NCBI GenBank assembly: GCA_947599825.1
Contig: CANQFS010000011.1
Location: 1 to 37,783 of the forward strand
Direction of reading: 5' to 3'
DNA length: 37,783 nt
Origin: an uncultured Clostridia bacterium
GTDB taxonomy: Bacteria; Bacillota; Clostridia; TANB77; CAG-508
The notes beneath the pieces were generated by a model that was given only the letters and a program-made list of their open reading frames with translations, was not told the DNA's origin and did not search any database. This document shows positions 15,513 to 23,962 of the stretch, piece after piece. The position numbers and the translations under genes are program-made. Each line of letters starts with the position of its first letter. Position 1 is the first letter of the stretch.

Positions 15513-15541
15513 TTGACATTTTTTAAATAGTTGTATATAAT
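15513..15541 (+). promoter_or_regulatory. Consensus SigA promoter of the antisense RNA
   Basis: TTGACA (15513-15518), exactly 17 bp, TATAAT (15536-15541): a perfect consensus promoter with no ORF downstream. Confidence 0.85.
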
Positions 15542-15547
15542 AAAGAT

Positions 15548-15633
15548 AGGAAATGGAGAAACCACAAACGTGGTTTGCCAGTTAGTATGTAAAAAAACAC
15601 ATTGAACCGGTCAAGTTACAGATGTGTTTTTTT
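15548..15633 (+). ncRNA. Putative antitoxin antisense RNA (~85 nt)
   Basis: A transcript from the 15513 promoter would begin near 15548, fold AAACCAC/GTGGTTT (to 15576), and end at the hairpin AAAAAAACACAT (15591-15602) / ATGTGTTTTTTT (15622-15633). That hairpin is also the terminator of the opposing toxin mRNA, so the two RNAs overlap at their 3' ends, as in type I toxin-antitoxin pairs of Firmicutes. Confidence 0.65.
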
Positions 15634-15638
15634 ATTGT

Positions 15639-15749
15639 CTATTTGCTTAAAATTATAATTTGTATAATTAAGGCAAATACCATAATAGTTTCGACAATTA
15701 AGCCAAATAAAAGTAAGTATATTATTTCTAATAAAATAGCTTCTATCAT
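15639..15749 (-). CDS. Small hydrophobic type I toxin-like peptide, 36 aa
   Basis: MIEAILLEIIYLLLFGLIVE... then a second hydrophobic stretch ending ILSK: one long membrane helix with few charges, like the BsrG/TxpA/Fst class of membrane toxins. The Shine-Dalgarno GGAGG is strong with 7-nt spacing. It is preceded by a 5'-UTR hairpin CACAACT/AGTTGTG (15767-15782) close to the ribosome-binding site, the sort of structure that delays translation in type I toxins. It has its own promoter (15861-15833) and shares a terminator with the convergent antisense RNA. The function is inferred from architecture, not from homology. Confidence 0.65.
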   Translation of the reverse strand: MIEAILLEIIYLLLFGLIVETIMVFALIIQIIILSK

Positions 15750-15832
15750 AGCACCACCTCCATTCTCACAACTAAAGTTGTGGATTAAAAGTGGCAAACC
15801 ACATCTGCTTATTCTCATTCTCTATGCTAGTT

Positions 15833-15861
15833 AGTATAACATGTTAAACTATAAAAATCAA
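15833..15861 (-). promoter_or_regulatory. Promoter of the toxin-like gene
   Basis: On the reverse strand: TTGATT (15861-15856), 17 bp, TATACT (15838-15833) with an extended -10 TG. The predicted mRNA is ~235 nt with an ~80-nt leader. Confidence 0.7.
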
Positions 15862-15897
15862 TATAAACAGAACAAAATTTTGTATTTTTTTAATTTA

Positions 15898-15920
15898 TAA
15901 AAATCTTAGGCTCGCTTTTT
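15898..15920. repeat. Fragment of the palindromic repeat family
   Basis: AAATCTTAGGCTCGCTTTTT matches the right arm of the 9705-9763 element; the left arm is absent. Confidence 0.6.
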
Positions 15921-15927
15921 AAAAATT

Positions 15928-15977
15928 AAAAACTACCTTAACCTATTATGTTTAAAACAAGTTAAGGCAGTTTTTTT
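15928..15977 (-). terminator. Terminator of pflB
   Basis: AACTACCTTAAC ... GTTAAGGCAGTT with flanking A- and T-runs, ~10 bp past the pflB stop. Confidence 0.8.
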
Positions 15978-15985
15978 CATTTTAA

Positions 15986-18220
15986 TTAAAATTTCTCATG
16001 AATAGTTCTATTAATTACATCTAATTGTTGTTCTCTTGTTAATTTAATGAAGTTTACAGCATAGCCAGATACACGAATAGTCAATTGTGGGTATTTTTCA
16101 GGGTGTTCCATTGCATCTTCTAGTAATGCTCTGTCAAATACATTAACATTAATATGATGTCCTGTTTGTTTGAAATATCCATCAAGAAGACTAACTAAGT
16201 TTGTAATTTGAGTATCTAATTCTTTTCCTAAAGTTCCTGGTGTAATAGAGAAAGTATAAGAAATACCATCTTCTGAATATTCATAAGGAAGTTTCGCAAT
16301 TGTGTTCATAACGGCTACAGCACCATTAGTATCTCTACCATGTAATGGATTTGCACCTGGTCCAAAAGGAACGCCTGCACGTCTTCCGTCTGGTGTATTT
16401 CCTGTTGCTTTTCCATAAACAACGTTAGAAGTAATAGTAAGAACAGATAAGGTATGTTTTGAATTTCTATAAGTTTGATGTTTTTGTAATTTTCTTAAGA
16501 AAGTTTTTACAACATCAACTGCAATTTGGTCAACCCTATCATCATCATTTCCGTATTTTGGGAAATCTCCTTCAATTTCATAATCTACTGCTAAACCAGT
16601 TTCATCACGAATTACTTTTACTTTTGCATATTTAATTGCAGATAAAGAATCAGCAACAACAGAAAGTCCAGCAATTCCACATGCCATAGTTCTTAAAATT
16701 TCTTTATCATGAAGGGCCATTTCTAATGCTTCATAAGAATATTTATCATGCATATAATGAATAGCATTTAATGCTTTAATGTAAATTTTTGCAACATAGT
16801 CCATCATGTTATCAAATTTAGCCATAACTTCATCATAATCTAAATATTCAGAAGTAATTGCTTCAAATTTTGGTGTAATTTGTTTACCACTATTTTCGTC
16901 TCTACCACCATTAATTGCATAAAGTAAAGTTTTAGCAAGGTTTGCTCTTGCTCCAAAGAATTGCATCTGTTTACCAATTTTCATAGCAGAAACACAGCAA
17001 GCAATACCATAATCATCACCTAAAGTAATTCTCATTAAATCGTCATTTTCATATTGAATAGAAGATGTTTTTACTGAAATTTTTGCAGTATATTTTTTGA
17101 AACCTTCTGGTAAATTATTTGACCATAAAACTGTTAAGTTTGGTTCTGGAGCAGGTCCTAAGTTCATTAAAGTATGAAGAACTCTGTATGAGTTTTTAGT
17201 AACTAAAGTTCTTCCATCAACACCCATACCACCAATGCTTTCAGTTACCCAAACAGGGTCTCCACTAAATAGTTCGTTATATTCTGGTGCACGAAGGAAA
17301 CGAATCATACGTAATTTCATAACAAAGTGATCCATTAACTCTTGTGCTTCTTCTTCGGTTAAAGTTCCATTTTTGAAATCTCTTTCCATGTAAATATCTA
17401 AGAAAGTAGAAGTTCTACCAATACTCATAGCAGCACCATTTTGGTCTTTTGTTGCAGCTAAGTAACCAAAGTATAACCATTGAATAGCCTCTTTAGCATT
17501 AGAAGCAGGAACTGAAATATCAAAACCATATTTTGCAGCCATTTTCTTTAAATCTTCTAAGGCAACAATTTGGTCATGAATTTCTTCACGTTCACGAATA
17601 ACACTTTCAGTAAATTCATCTACATCTAATATTTCTAATTCTTGTTTCTTCTCAGCAATTAAAGCGTCTACTCCATATAAAGCAACACGTCTATAATCAC
17701 CAATAATTCTTCCACGTCCATAACCATCTGGAAGTCCTGTAATTAAGTGAGAACTTCTAGCTGCTCTAATATCTGGGGTATATACTGCGAAAACTCCGTC
17801 ATTGTGAGTTCTTCTTAAATTATTATAAATGTAGTCTGTTTCTTCATCTACTTTATAACCATAAGATTCACAAGATTTTTCTACAATTTTAATACCACCA
17901 TTTGGCATAATTGCTCTTTTTAAAGGTGCATCTGTTTGAAGTCCTACAATTTGTTCTAAATCTTTGTCAATATAACCTGCTTCATAACGGTTTACGCCAG
18001 AAGGGGTTTTGGTGTCAACATCAAGTACACCTTTTTCTCTTTCTTCTTTGTAAAGTTCTAGCACTTCATTCCATAATTTTTTTGTCTTTTCTGTTGGTCC
18101 TTTTAAGAAAGAATCGTCTCCCTCATAAGGGGTATAATTTGCTTGAATAAAGCCTCTAACATCAATTTCTTTAGTCCATTCTCCAAGTTTGTTAAAGCCT
18201 TCCCATTGTTTAAAGTCCAT
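15986..18220 (-). CDS. pflB: Formate C-acetyltransferase (pyruvate formate-lyase)
   Basis: 744 aa, full length. It converts pyruvate and CoA to acetyl-CoA and formate in anaerobic fermentation using a glycyl radical. The adjacent catalytic cysteines lie in [14 protein letters not shown], and the glycyl-radical loop is RVSGYAVNF near the C-terminus. Other landmarks are [45 protein letters not shown] and [16 protein letters not shown]. The Shine-Dalgarno is AAAGGAGGA before ATG 18220. It has no in-frame CGG in 744 codons, even though Arg is common. The activase pflA lies 0.5 kb downstream on the same strand. Confidence 0.97.
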   Translation of the reverse strand: MDFKQWEGFNKLGEWTKEIDVRGFIQANYTPYEGDDSFLKGPTEKTKKLWNEVLELYKEEREKGVLDVDTKTPSGVNRYEAGYIDKDLEQIVGLQTDAPLKRAIMPNGGIKIVEKSCESYGYKVDEETDYIYNNLRRTHNDGVFAVYTPDIRAARSSHLITGLPDGYGRGRIIGDYRRVALYGVDALIAEKKQELEILDVDEFTESVIREREEIHDQIVALEDLKKMAAKYGFDISVPASNAKEAIQWLYFGYLAATKDQNGAAMSIGRTSTFLDIYMERDFKNGTLTEEEAQELMDHFVMKLRMIRFLRAPEYNELFSGDPVWVTESIGGMGVDGRTLVTKNSYRVLHTLMNLGPAPEPNLTVLWSNNLPEGFKKYTAKISVKTSSIQYENDDLMRITLGDDYGIACCVSAMKIGKQMQFFGARANLAKTLLYAINGGRDENSGKQITPKFEAITSEYLDYDEVMAKFDNMMDYVAKIYIKALNAIHYMHDKYSYEALEMALHDKEILRTMACGIAGLSVVADSLSAIKYAKVKVIRDETGLAVDYEIEGDFPKYGNDDDRVDQIAVDVVKTFLRKLQKHQTYRNSKHTLSVLTITSNVVYGKATGNTPDGRRAGVPFGPGANPLHGRDTNGAVAVMNTIAKLPYEYSEDGISYTFSITPGTLGKELDTQITNLVSLLDGYFKQTGHHINVNVFDRALLEDAMEHPEKYPQLTIRVSGYAVNFIKLTREQQLDVINRTIHEKF

Positions 18221-18336
18221 AAAAAATCCTCCTTTATTCTATTATTTTTATTTATTTGTATAATCTACATCATTTTTATATTAGCATATTTGTGAATGCT
18301 TTTCAAGAATTTTATAACGAAAATTTGTGAAAAAGA

Positions 18337-18365
18337 TTTACATTTATGTAAATTCGTGGTATAAT
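18337..18365 (+). promoter_or_regulatory. Promoter of the PIN-domain gene with palindrome on the -35
   Basis: TTTACA (18337-18342), 17 bp, TATAAT (18360-18365). The palindrome TTTACAT-TT-ATGTAAA (18337-18352) overlaps the -35, suggesting repression. The remainder of 18221-18455 holds the pflB 5' region. Confidence 0.6.
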
Positions 18366-18455
18366 AAGGATATTCAACGTATAAAAACAAAAACTGTTAT
18401 TTTTGAAAGGAGGATAGATTACTATTTAGTTGTTTAGCTTAAGGAGGAAAACAAT

Positions 18456-19397
18456 ATGAAATGGGTTCAAAAGATTTACTCTTTGCTAACAAAAGAAGAA
18501 AAACGGGAGCAAGTCATTATTTTAGATGCATGTGCGTTAAAAACCAAAAAAGCAATGCAAATTATTGAGGAAGCTTCGAAGGTGGTTTTGCTGTATGGAA
18601 CAATTAAAAAAGAGTTGGATAAGGAGAAAGAAGATTCTACAGAGCTATACAAAAAAAACAAATGCTATATTTTAAAAAAGAATAGGGAAGACATAGAAAG
18701 TAAAAAGTATTTATGTGTTTTAAACTATGAACAATATTCTTATGTAGATGATAACATTATTGAGTATTGCAAACATCATAAAAATACTACTATTCTTACC
18801 TGTGATAATGGGCTTTGTAGTAAGGCGAAAGTTTTTCATATTCCTTATATTTTTCCTGAAGATGAACAAATAAATAAGGAGCCAATAAGTAGAACGAGAA
18901 GTGTTGCACAGAGGCAGGAAAAACAACAGCAAAATTTATTTGAAACTAATGCCAAAAATAGTTCACAAAATGAAACAAAAAATGAAATAGTGGCTGAAGT
19001 TGAAAGTGAAAAACAAGAAAATTTAAATAGCAATCCACAAGAAGAAGTTCCACAAAATAAACAGAATAATGACTACATAAGACTTTGTGAAGAAATTTCT
19101 CTTAGCAGTAAGGGGCTGTATATAAAACCTATAAGAGGTTGCTATGTAAACTATGCAGTTGTAAGAGAAAATGAAATTATTGATTCAAAAAACTGCAATG
19201 TAGGAGACATTATCTATATTTTTCGTAAATATAACAAAAGTGAATTGGTGAAAATTATTATTTACAATGTAGTAGAAGACGAAGAAGAGATGAAGGCTGA
19301 AAAAATCAAAGAATATGACATATGGTGTATGAATGATATTTATATGCTGAATCTCCTACAAGAGTTAGAGGAAAAAGTAAGAGAATTTTATTTGTAA
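18456..19397 (+). CDS. PIN-domain-like protein with C-terminal extension
   Basis: 313 aa. Residues ~20-135 resemble a PIN ribonuclease domain: hydrophobic strand and acidic residue in VIILDACALK, a middle acidic position near SYVDDNIIEYCKHH, and TTILTCDNGLCSKA with the C-terminal acidic residue. A Gln/Asn/Glu-rich linker follows (~145-210), then a compact beta-rich domain (GLYIKPIRGCYVNYAVV, VGDIIYIFRKYN). The Shine-Dalgarno is AAGGAGG. There is one in-frame CGG (codon 17, KEEKREQ), read straight. The more mixed leucine and G-ending codons suggest an acquired gene. The function beyond likely RNA cleavage is unknown. Confidence 0.6.
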   Translation: MKWVQKIYSLLTKEEKREQVIILDACALKTKKAMQIIEEASKVVLLYGTIKKELDKEKEDSTELYKKNKCYILKKNREDIESKKYLCVLNYEQYSYVDDNIIEYCKHHKNTTILTCDNGLCSKAKVFHIPYIFPEDEQINKEPISRTRSVAQRQEKQQQNLFETNAKNSSQNETKNEIVAEVESEKQENLNSNPQEEVPQNKQNNDYIRLCEEISLSSKGLYIKPIRGCYVNYAVVRENEIIDSKNCNVGDIIYIFRKYNKSELVKIIIYNVVEDEEEMKAEKIKEYDIWCMNDIYMLNLLQELEEKVREFYL

Positions 19398-19420
19398 AAA
19401 CAACTAAAAAAAAATCTATC

Positions 19421-19447
19421 AATGCACAGGAAATTTTCCTGTGCATT
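19421..19447 (+). terminator. Terminator of the PIN-domain gene
   Basis: AATGCACAGGAAA / TTTCCTGTGCATT hairpin immediately after the stop. Confidence 0.75.
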
Positions 19448-19507
19448 TCGTTGTAAATAAACTTCCGGCTATGCCGGTAGTAACAAAGGCTTTAGCTATG
19501 TAATAGA

Positions 19508-19579
19508 CAAAACTCCCTTCATGATATAAAATCAATATGATTCGACACATAAAGAAATTATAAAATGAAGGGAGTTTTG
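19508..19579 (+). promoter_or_regulatory. Hairpin sequestering the tnpA ribosome-binding site
   Basis: Perfect 15-bp arms CAAAACTCCCTTCAT (19508-19522) and ATGAAGGGAGTTTTG (19565-19579). The right arm contains the Shine-Dalgarno GAAGGGAG of tnpA. IS200 elements are known to repress transposase translation with such a 5' stem. Confidence 0.8.
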
Positions 19580-19583
19580 TATT

Positions 19584-20081
19584 ATGAGTAATATATTCAC
19601 AAAGAAAAACAAAGATGAAAATAATACTATTGATAATATAGCAAGTTTATCACATACAAAGTGGAATTGCAAATATCATATAGTATTTACACCTAAATAT
19701 AGGAGAAAAATTTTTTATGGTCAAAAAAGAATGGAAATAGGAAAAATCTTGAGAGATATTTCAGATTGGCAGGAAGTGAAAATTATAGAGGCGGAAGTTT
19801 GCCCAGACCATGTGCATATGTTTGTATCAATACCACCAAAGTTATCAGTATCAAAATTTATGGGAATATTAAAGGGCAAAAGTAGCCTCATAATTTTCCA
19901 GAGGTGGTCAAATTTGAAATACAAATTTGGCCAACGAAGTTTTTGGTGCCGTGGCTACTATGTAGACACGGTAGGAAAAAATGAAAAGAGAATAGCAGAA
20001 TATGTAAGAAATCAGCTACAAGAAGATATGATGTATGATCAAATAAGTATAAAAGAATATAAAGACCCGTTCAACGGGTAA
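19584..20081 (+). CDS. tnpA: IS200-type Y1 (HUH) transposase
   Basis: 165 aa. Landmarks: WNCKYHIVFTPKYRRKIFYG, the HUH motif in CPDHVHMFVSIPP, FMGILKGKSSLIIF, RSFWCRGYYVDTVGKN, and the nucleophilic Tyr in IAEYVRNQ. It cuts and rejoins single-stranded DNA at the hairpin ends. It looks intact and has no in-frame CGG. Confidence 0.95.
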   Translation: MSNIFTKKNKDENNTIDNIASLSHTKWNCKYHIVFTPKYRRKIFYGQKRMEIGKILRDISDWQEVKIIEAEVCPDHVHMFVSIPPKLSVSKFMGILKGKSSLIIFQRWSNLKYKFGQRSFWCRGYYVDTVGKNEKRIAEYVRNQLQEDMMYDQISIKEYKDPFNG

Positions 20082-20254
20082 CGAGAAACGCATGTGTCGG
20101 ATTAGCTATGAGCCTTGAGGCTCTGCTTGTAATATAGCCTTTTAGGCGTTATGAGCAAAATACCCCCGGCTAAGCCGGGGATATTTATTTCTAAAAAAAT
20201 AAATATTATAAAGGACAAACAATTTACTTTTTTTATATATTACATACATATTTA

Positions 20255-20581
20255 TTAAGAATCTTTTACAATAACTTGCAAGACTTCATAAGCTAATTTT
20301 TGCTTTTTTGCAGAACAATGTCTTAAGAGCTCATAAAATTCAGAATTTAAATATCTTTCAGAGTGATTATAAACTCCATTTAAAATTTCACCCTCTGTAA
20401 CACCTAAAATATGACATATTTCAGATAATCTTTCTAAATTTATATGAATTTTTCCAGTTTCTACTTTACTTAAATAGGCAATAGAAACACCCATTTTTTC
20501 TACTAACTGTTCTTGTGTTAGGCCTTTTTTTCTTCTAGCTTCTTTTAAACGTTTGCCAATAATACTAAAGTCTACTGCCAT
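20255..20581 (-). CDS. XRE-family HTH regulator A
   Basis: 108 aa. The N-terminal helix-turn-helix is IGKRLKEARRKKGLTQEQLVEKMGVSIAYLSKVETGK, followed by INLERLSEICHILGVTEGEILNGVY and a short C-terminal helical part. It is a paralog of the next gene (about 60% identical by eye). It is likely a repressor, possibly autoregulatory. The target is unknown. Confidence 0.9.
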   Translation of the reverse strand: MAVDFSIIGKRLKEARRKKGLTQEQLVEKMGVSIAYLSKVETGKIHINLERLSEICHILGVTEGEILNGVYNHSERYLNSEFYELLRHCSAKKQKLAYEVLQVIVKDS

Positions 20582-20674
20582 GTTAATCCCCTTTCCTTTT
20601 TAGTAAATATAGCATGAATAGGGTAAAAATTACAGATATTGATAAGTCAAAATAGAGTTATAATTCAAAAAACA

Positions 20675-20708
20675 AATCATCAAATAAAATAATTTTTATT
20701 TGATGATT
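20675..20708 (-). terminator. Terminator between the two XRE genes
   Basis: AATCATCAAATAAAA / TTTTATTTGATGATT hairpin just after the stop of the upstream XRE gene. Confidence 0.65.
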
Positions 20709-20747
20709 GAACAGTTTAAAAAGTCTTTATAAGAACTTTTTCCTTTT

Positions 20748-21074
20748 TTAATTCTTTCCTGCAATTACTTTTGCAACATCATAAATTAGCTTTTGTTTAT
20801 CAGAAGAACAATTCTTAAGTAAGTTAGCAAAATCAGAGTCTAAATATTTAGTAGATTTGCTAGAAACACCATTTAAAATTTCTCCTTCTGTAATACCTAA
20901 AATTTCACAAATTTGGCTTAGTCTTTTTAAATTGATTTGAGAGCTACCTCTTTCAACACGACTTAAAAAAGCGATAGAAACATCAAGCTTTTCAGCTAAT
21001 TGCTCTTGAGTAAAATCTTTTTCTTTTCTTGCTCTTTTTAGTCTTTCTCCTATCACACTATAGTCAATAGCCAT
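20748..21074 (-). CDS. XRE-family HTH regulator B
   Basis: 108 aa, same architecture and length as its neighbour: IGERLKRARKEKDFTQEQLAEKLDVSIAFLSRVERGS then INLKRLSQICEILGITEGEILNGV. Shine-Dalgarno GGAGGTG. Tandem duplication followed by divergence; the two may recognise related operators and form heterodimers. Confidence 0.9.
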   Translation of the reverse strand: MAIDYSVIGERLKRARKEKDFTQEQLAEKLDVSIAFLSRVERGSSQINLKRLSQICEILGITEGEILNGVSSKSTKYLDSDFANLLKNCSSDKQKLIYDVAKVIAGKN

Positions 21075-21276
21075 ACATATTCACCTCCGTTTTTTAATTT
21101 AAGTGTAAAGATTTATGTATTTGGACTATAGCATTTAGTAGTTTAGATTAACAGAAACTATATAGTAAACATAAATTATAGAGTTATTATTTTACAAATA
21201 TTTTTTCAAAAAAATAAAAAAATATACTAAAAAAATTAAAATATTCTAAAATTTTTTTAGTATAAATAAAAATAAA

Positions 21277-21344
21277 TTCTTAAAATATTGCTAATATCTT
21301 TTTAAATAACTTCTTAAAATGTTGATAATATCTTTTTAAATAAA
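21277..21344. repeat. 34-bp tandem repeat, two units
   Basis: Units TTCTTAAAATATTGCTAATA... (21277-21310) and TTCTTAAAATGTTGATAATA... (21311-21344) differ at three positions. The second unit abuts the stop codon of the TIGR03915 gene. The rest of 21075-21276 is AT-rich with nothing recognised. Confidence 0.75.
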
Positions 21345-22106
21345 CTATTGAATAAATTCAGTAAGGTCTTGCCAGTATTTCTTTGGCATAAATTGCATTT
21401 GCAATCTTGGATTTGTTCTTTCTTTAATAGCAATAGTGTCAAAAAAAGTTTTCCAAAGCATTTGGTATTTCTTTTCTTCTTCCGAAATATTAGGAAGAAG
21501 TAGAGTAGAATCATCTCTTATTACATATTCAGTTGTATTATAAAGAAAAGCAATATTCCTATTTTTATCATGAATAATAAAATTTTGCATAGGAAGTCTT
21601 TTTATAAAATGATGCCCCACATTTTCAAGAACATTATGAGTAGGGTGAATAGAAGCATAAAAAACATTATTACCTATTTCCATGAAACGAAGTAATCCTT
21701 TTAATTTGTGGGCTTCACTTAAAGTTTTCTTTCTCATAGCATAAACAGAAAATACAAAATCAATAGAAAGCATAGTATTAATTTTAGGACCAATAACAAA
21801 ACCATTTAATAAGTATTTTAAAATAGCCATTTCCTTTTCTTTGGTATTGGAGAGAAAAGCATAGTAACTATTATATAAGGTATCATAAGAAATATTTTTT
21901 ACAATTCCATGAAAAATTCTACTAGCCTTTTCTTCTTCTGTTTGTTTATTTTCAAAATTTTCTAAAAAGTTTTGTGCAAATTCATCTTGTGAAATAATTT
22001 TACAAGGTATTGTTTTTTGAATATAACAATTAAATACCATAGTTAGCAAGCCTTCAAAACTTCCATCATACACATAAGTTTTTTCTATAACATTCCAGTT
22101 AAACAT
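21345..22106 (-). CDS. TIGR03915-type radical-SAM-associated DNA repair protein
   Basis: 253 aa. The family is found beside a radical-SAM putative DNA modification/repair protein, exactly as here. Visible features: YVYDGSFEGLLTMVFNCY at the N-terminus, SKASRIFHGI-like helix (EEKASRIFHGIVKNIS), EAHKLKGLLRFMEIGNNVFYA, PTHNVLENVGHHFIKRLP, FIIHDKNRNIAFLYN, and WKTFFDTIAIKERTNPRLQMQFMPKKYW at the end. The start overlaps the radical-SAM gene by 22 bp, so they are coupled. No enzyme activity is established for the family. Confidence 0.85.
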   Translation of the reverse strand: MFNWNVIEKTYVYDGSFEGLLTMVFNCYIQKTIPCKIISQDEFAQNFLENFENKQTEEEKASRIFHGIVKNISYDTLYNSYYAFLSNTKEKEMAILKYLLNGFVIGPKINTMLSIDFVFSVYAMRKKTLSEAHKLKGLLRFMEIGNNVFYASIHPTHNVLENVGHHFIKRLPMQNFIIHDKNRNIAFLYNTTEYVIRDDSTLLLPNISEEEKKYQMLWKTFFDTIAIKERTNPRLQMQFMPKKYWQDLTEFIQ

Positions 22107-23488
22107 TTTTGTTTGTCCTCCTTTGTTGGCATGAAAGTCTCAAAATATGATGTACTGCTATCTAAATTTTTATTTAAAAGAGTTCGATTCCATTCTAAAG
22201 AACGTTTTGAAGAAGACATTGTCAAAGGCGTATCTAAAGTGTCGAAAAGAGAAGTTTGCACATAGTTACAAGAGCCAGACGAAGCGCGTTCTAAAAAAAG
22301 TAAATTTTCAGAAATAAAATTCTGATTAAAACTCTTGATAGCATCAAAATATTTTCCATCACAAGTAATAAAATAACGTGCACGTTTTAGTACAATGCCC
22401 AGTTTCTTCAAGTTTTCAAAGGTTAAGTGAAATTCCCTTCTTGCTTTTATAATACGCTTTGCAGAAACAACACCAATTCCGTGGAACTTTTAAAAGAGTT
22501 TGGTAATCTGCTTTGTTAATTTCAACAGGAAAGAGATGCAAATTACGAAGTGCCCAATCACACTTAGGGTCTAGCAAAGAATGAAAATTAGGGTGAGTTT
22601 CATCTAATAAATCATTCATTTTAAAACCATAAAAGCGCAAAAGCCAATCTGCTTGATATAGCCTATTTTCGCGAAGAAGTGGAGGGCTTGCAAGAGTAGG
22701 AAGGTTTGTATCTTGGTTAATAGATACATAAGCAGAATAATACACGCGTTTTAAATTAAAGTTTTGATATAAACTCTCAGATAACTTCATAATTTGCAAA
22801 TCGCTTTCTGGCGTAGCACCTACAATAAGTTGCGTAGTTTGCCCGGCAGGAACAAATTTCTCTTTGTATTTTGATTTTTCTTGTTTTGAAATTTTAATTT
22901 CTTGAGAAATATATTTCATAGGAGTTACAATTCCTGCTTTTTCTTTTTGAGGTGCTAGCAATTTCAAACTATTTTGTGAAGGAAGTTCAATGTTAATGCT
23001 AGTACGGTCTACTAAAGTGCCTATTTTATCAATAAGTTCTTTGCTAGAGCCGTGGAATGGTTTTTACATGAATATAACCATTAAAATGATATTCTTTCCT
23101 TAAAATAAAAATAGTTTCATATAAACGTTCCATTGTAAAATTTGGATTTTTAATAACAGCGGAACTTAAAAATAAACCTTCAATATAATTTCTTTTATAA
23201 AATTGAATGGTTAAATCGGCAATTTCTCTTGGCGTAAAAGTTGCTCTTTTCACAGAATTTGAACAACGATTGATACAATATTTACAATCATAAATGCAGG
23301 CATTACTCATTAAAATTTTAAGAAGGGAAATACACCTACCGTCTGCTCCGCCAACTGTGGCAAATACCAGAAACATCACCATTTCCAATACCATTTTTAC
23401 TATTAGCACGCCTGCTTCCAGAAGAGCTACAAGAAGCATCATATTTGGCAGAATCAGCTAATATTTTTAATTTTTCTTCTAATTCCAT
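22085..23488 (-). CDS. Radical SAM putative DNA modification/repair protein, three CGG +1 shifts
   Basis: Start MELEEKLKILADSAKYDASC at 23488. With +1 shifts at CGG 23350, 23052 and 22481 a single ~466-aa protein results; zero-frame reading gives four fragments. The joined sequence shows SSSGSRR, GICHSW-G-ADGRCISLLKIL, the cluster motif CIYDCKYCINR (C-x3-C-x2-C), FLSSAVIKNP, YIHVKTIP-G-SSKELIDKIG, DRTSINIELP, LKLLAPQK, FVPAGQTTQLIVGATPESD, YYSAYVSI, QADWLLRFYGF, LHLFPVEINKA, and a helix-hairpin-helix LLKVP-G-IGVVSAKRII. All are diagnostic of TIGR03916. Apart from the CGG sites there is no damage in 1.4 kb, and the partner gene is intact. Confidence 0.9.
22479..22481 (-). other. CGG +1 recoding site 8 (radical SAM, third)
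   Basis: CCA-CGG-AAT-TGG in the zero frame; CCA-(C)-GGA-ATT-GGT restores 'LLKVP-G-IGVVSAKRI'. The Gly is the first of the helix-hairpin-helix G-x-G and is nearly invariant. Confidence 0.9.
23050..23052 (-). other. CGG +1 recoding site 7 (radical SAM, second)
   Basis: CCA-CGG-CTC-TAG in the zero frame; CCA-(C)-GGC-TCT-AGC restores 'KTIP-G-SSKELI', where homologs have IPGAS. It is the only CGGC site and its zero-frame stop is two codons on. Confidence 0.9.
23348..23350 (-). other. CGG +1 recoding site 6 (radical SAM, first)
   Basis: TGG-CGG-AGC-AGA-CGG-TAG in the zero frame; TGG-(C)-GGA-GCA-GAC-GGT restores 'CHSW-G-ADGRCISLLK'. Homologs have a small residue here. The second zero-frame CGG becomes GAC-GGT after the shift. 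Confidence 0.85.
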
Positions 23489-23623
23489 ATACTTCACCTA
23501 CTACAAATAAATGTTTGTATATATTATAACATATAAAAAAAGAAAAGTCAAACAAAAATTCGTAAATATATTGACTTTTTTCTTTTTGTAACATATAATA
23601 CAAAAAATAAAAGGAGGAGAAAA

Positions 23624-23962
23624 ATGATTTTTCAATATCATAAATTAGTAAGAGATAAAATACCACAAAATATAGAAGCAAAAGGAAATAAATGCCGTTA
23701 TTCTATATTAGGAGAAGAAGAGTATCAAAAAGAGCTAGATAAAAAATTATTAGAAGAAGTTAATGAATTTTTAGCAGACCATAGCATAGAAGAAATGGCA
23801 GATTTATTAGAAGTAGTAGAAACGCTTCAAAAAGTATATCATTTAGAAAAAGAAGAAATAGAAAAAGTACGTTTAGAAAAAAGAGCAAAAAAAGGTGGTT
23901 TTGAAAATAAAGTATACCTAATAGATGTAGAGGAGAAAGAAAAAGATGATAGAGAACGATGA
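23624..23962 (+). CDS. MazG/HisE-like NTP pyrophosphohydrolase, short form
   Basis: 112 aa, all-alpha. Typical opening YHKLVRDKIPQNIEAKG; metal-binding pattern E-E-x-x-E (LLEEVNEFL) and E-x-x-D (IEEMADLLEVVETL), then the usual RAKKGGFENKVYL. It hydrolyses a nucleoside triphosphate or analogue to the monophosphate and PPi. Shine-Dalgarno AGGAGGAG. It overlaps the next gene by 17 bp. Confidence 0.88.
   Translation: MIFQYHKLVRDKIPQNIEAKGNKCRYSILGEEEYQKELDKKLLEEVNEFLADHSIEEMADLLEVVETLQKVYHLEKEEIEKVRLEKRAKKGGFENKVYLIDVEEKEKDDRER

Larger units (their letters stand above)
19455..20195 (+). mobile_element. IS200/IS605-family insertion sequence (tnpA only)
   Basis: A single Y1 transposase gene flanked by subterminal hairpins instead of inverted repeats: CCGGC-TAT-GCCGG (19465-19477) on the left and CCCCGGC-TAA-GCCGGGG (20164-20180) on the right, as expected for single-strand peel-and-paste elements. 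Exact ends are estimated. There is no TnpB gene, so it is IS200-type. Confidence 0.85.

Noticed and set aside
15622-15834. Forward-strand 70-aa ORF across the toxin locus
   Set aside because: No ribosome-binding site. It is antisense to the well-supported 36-aa reverse-strand gene and its promoter region.
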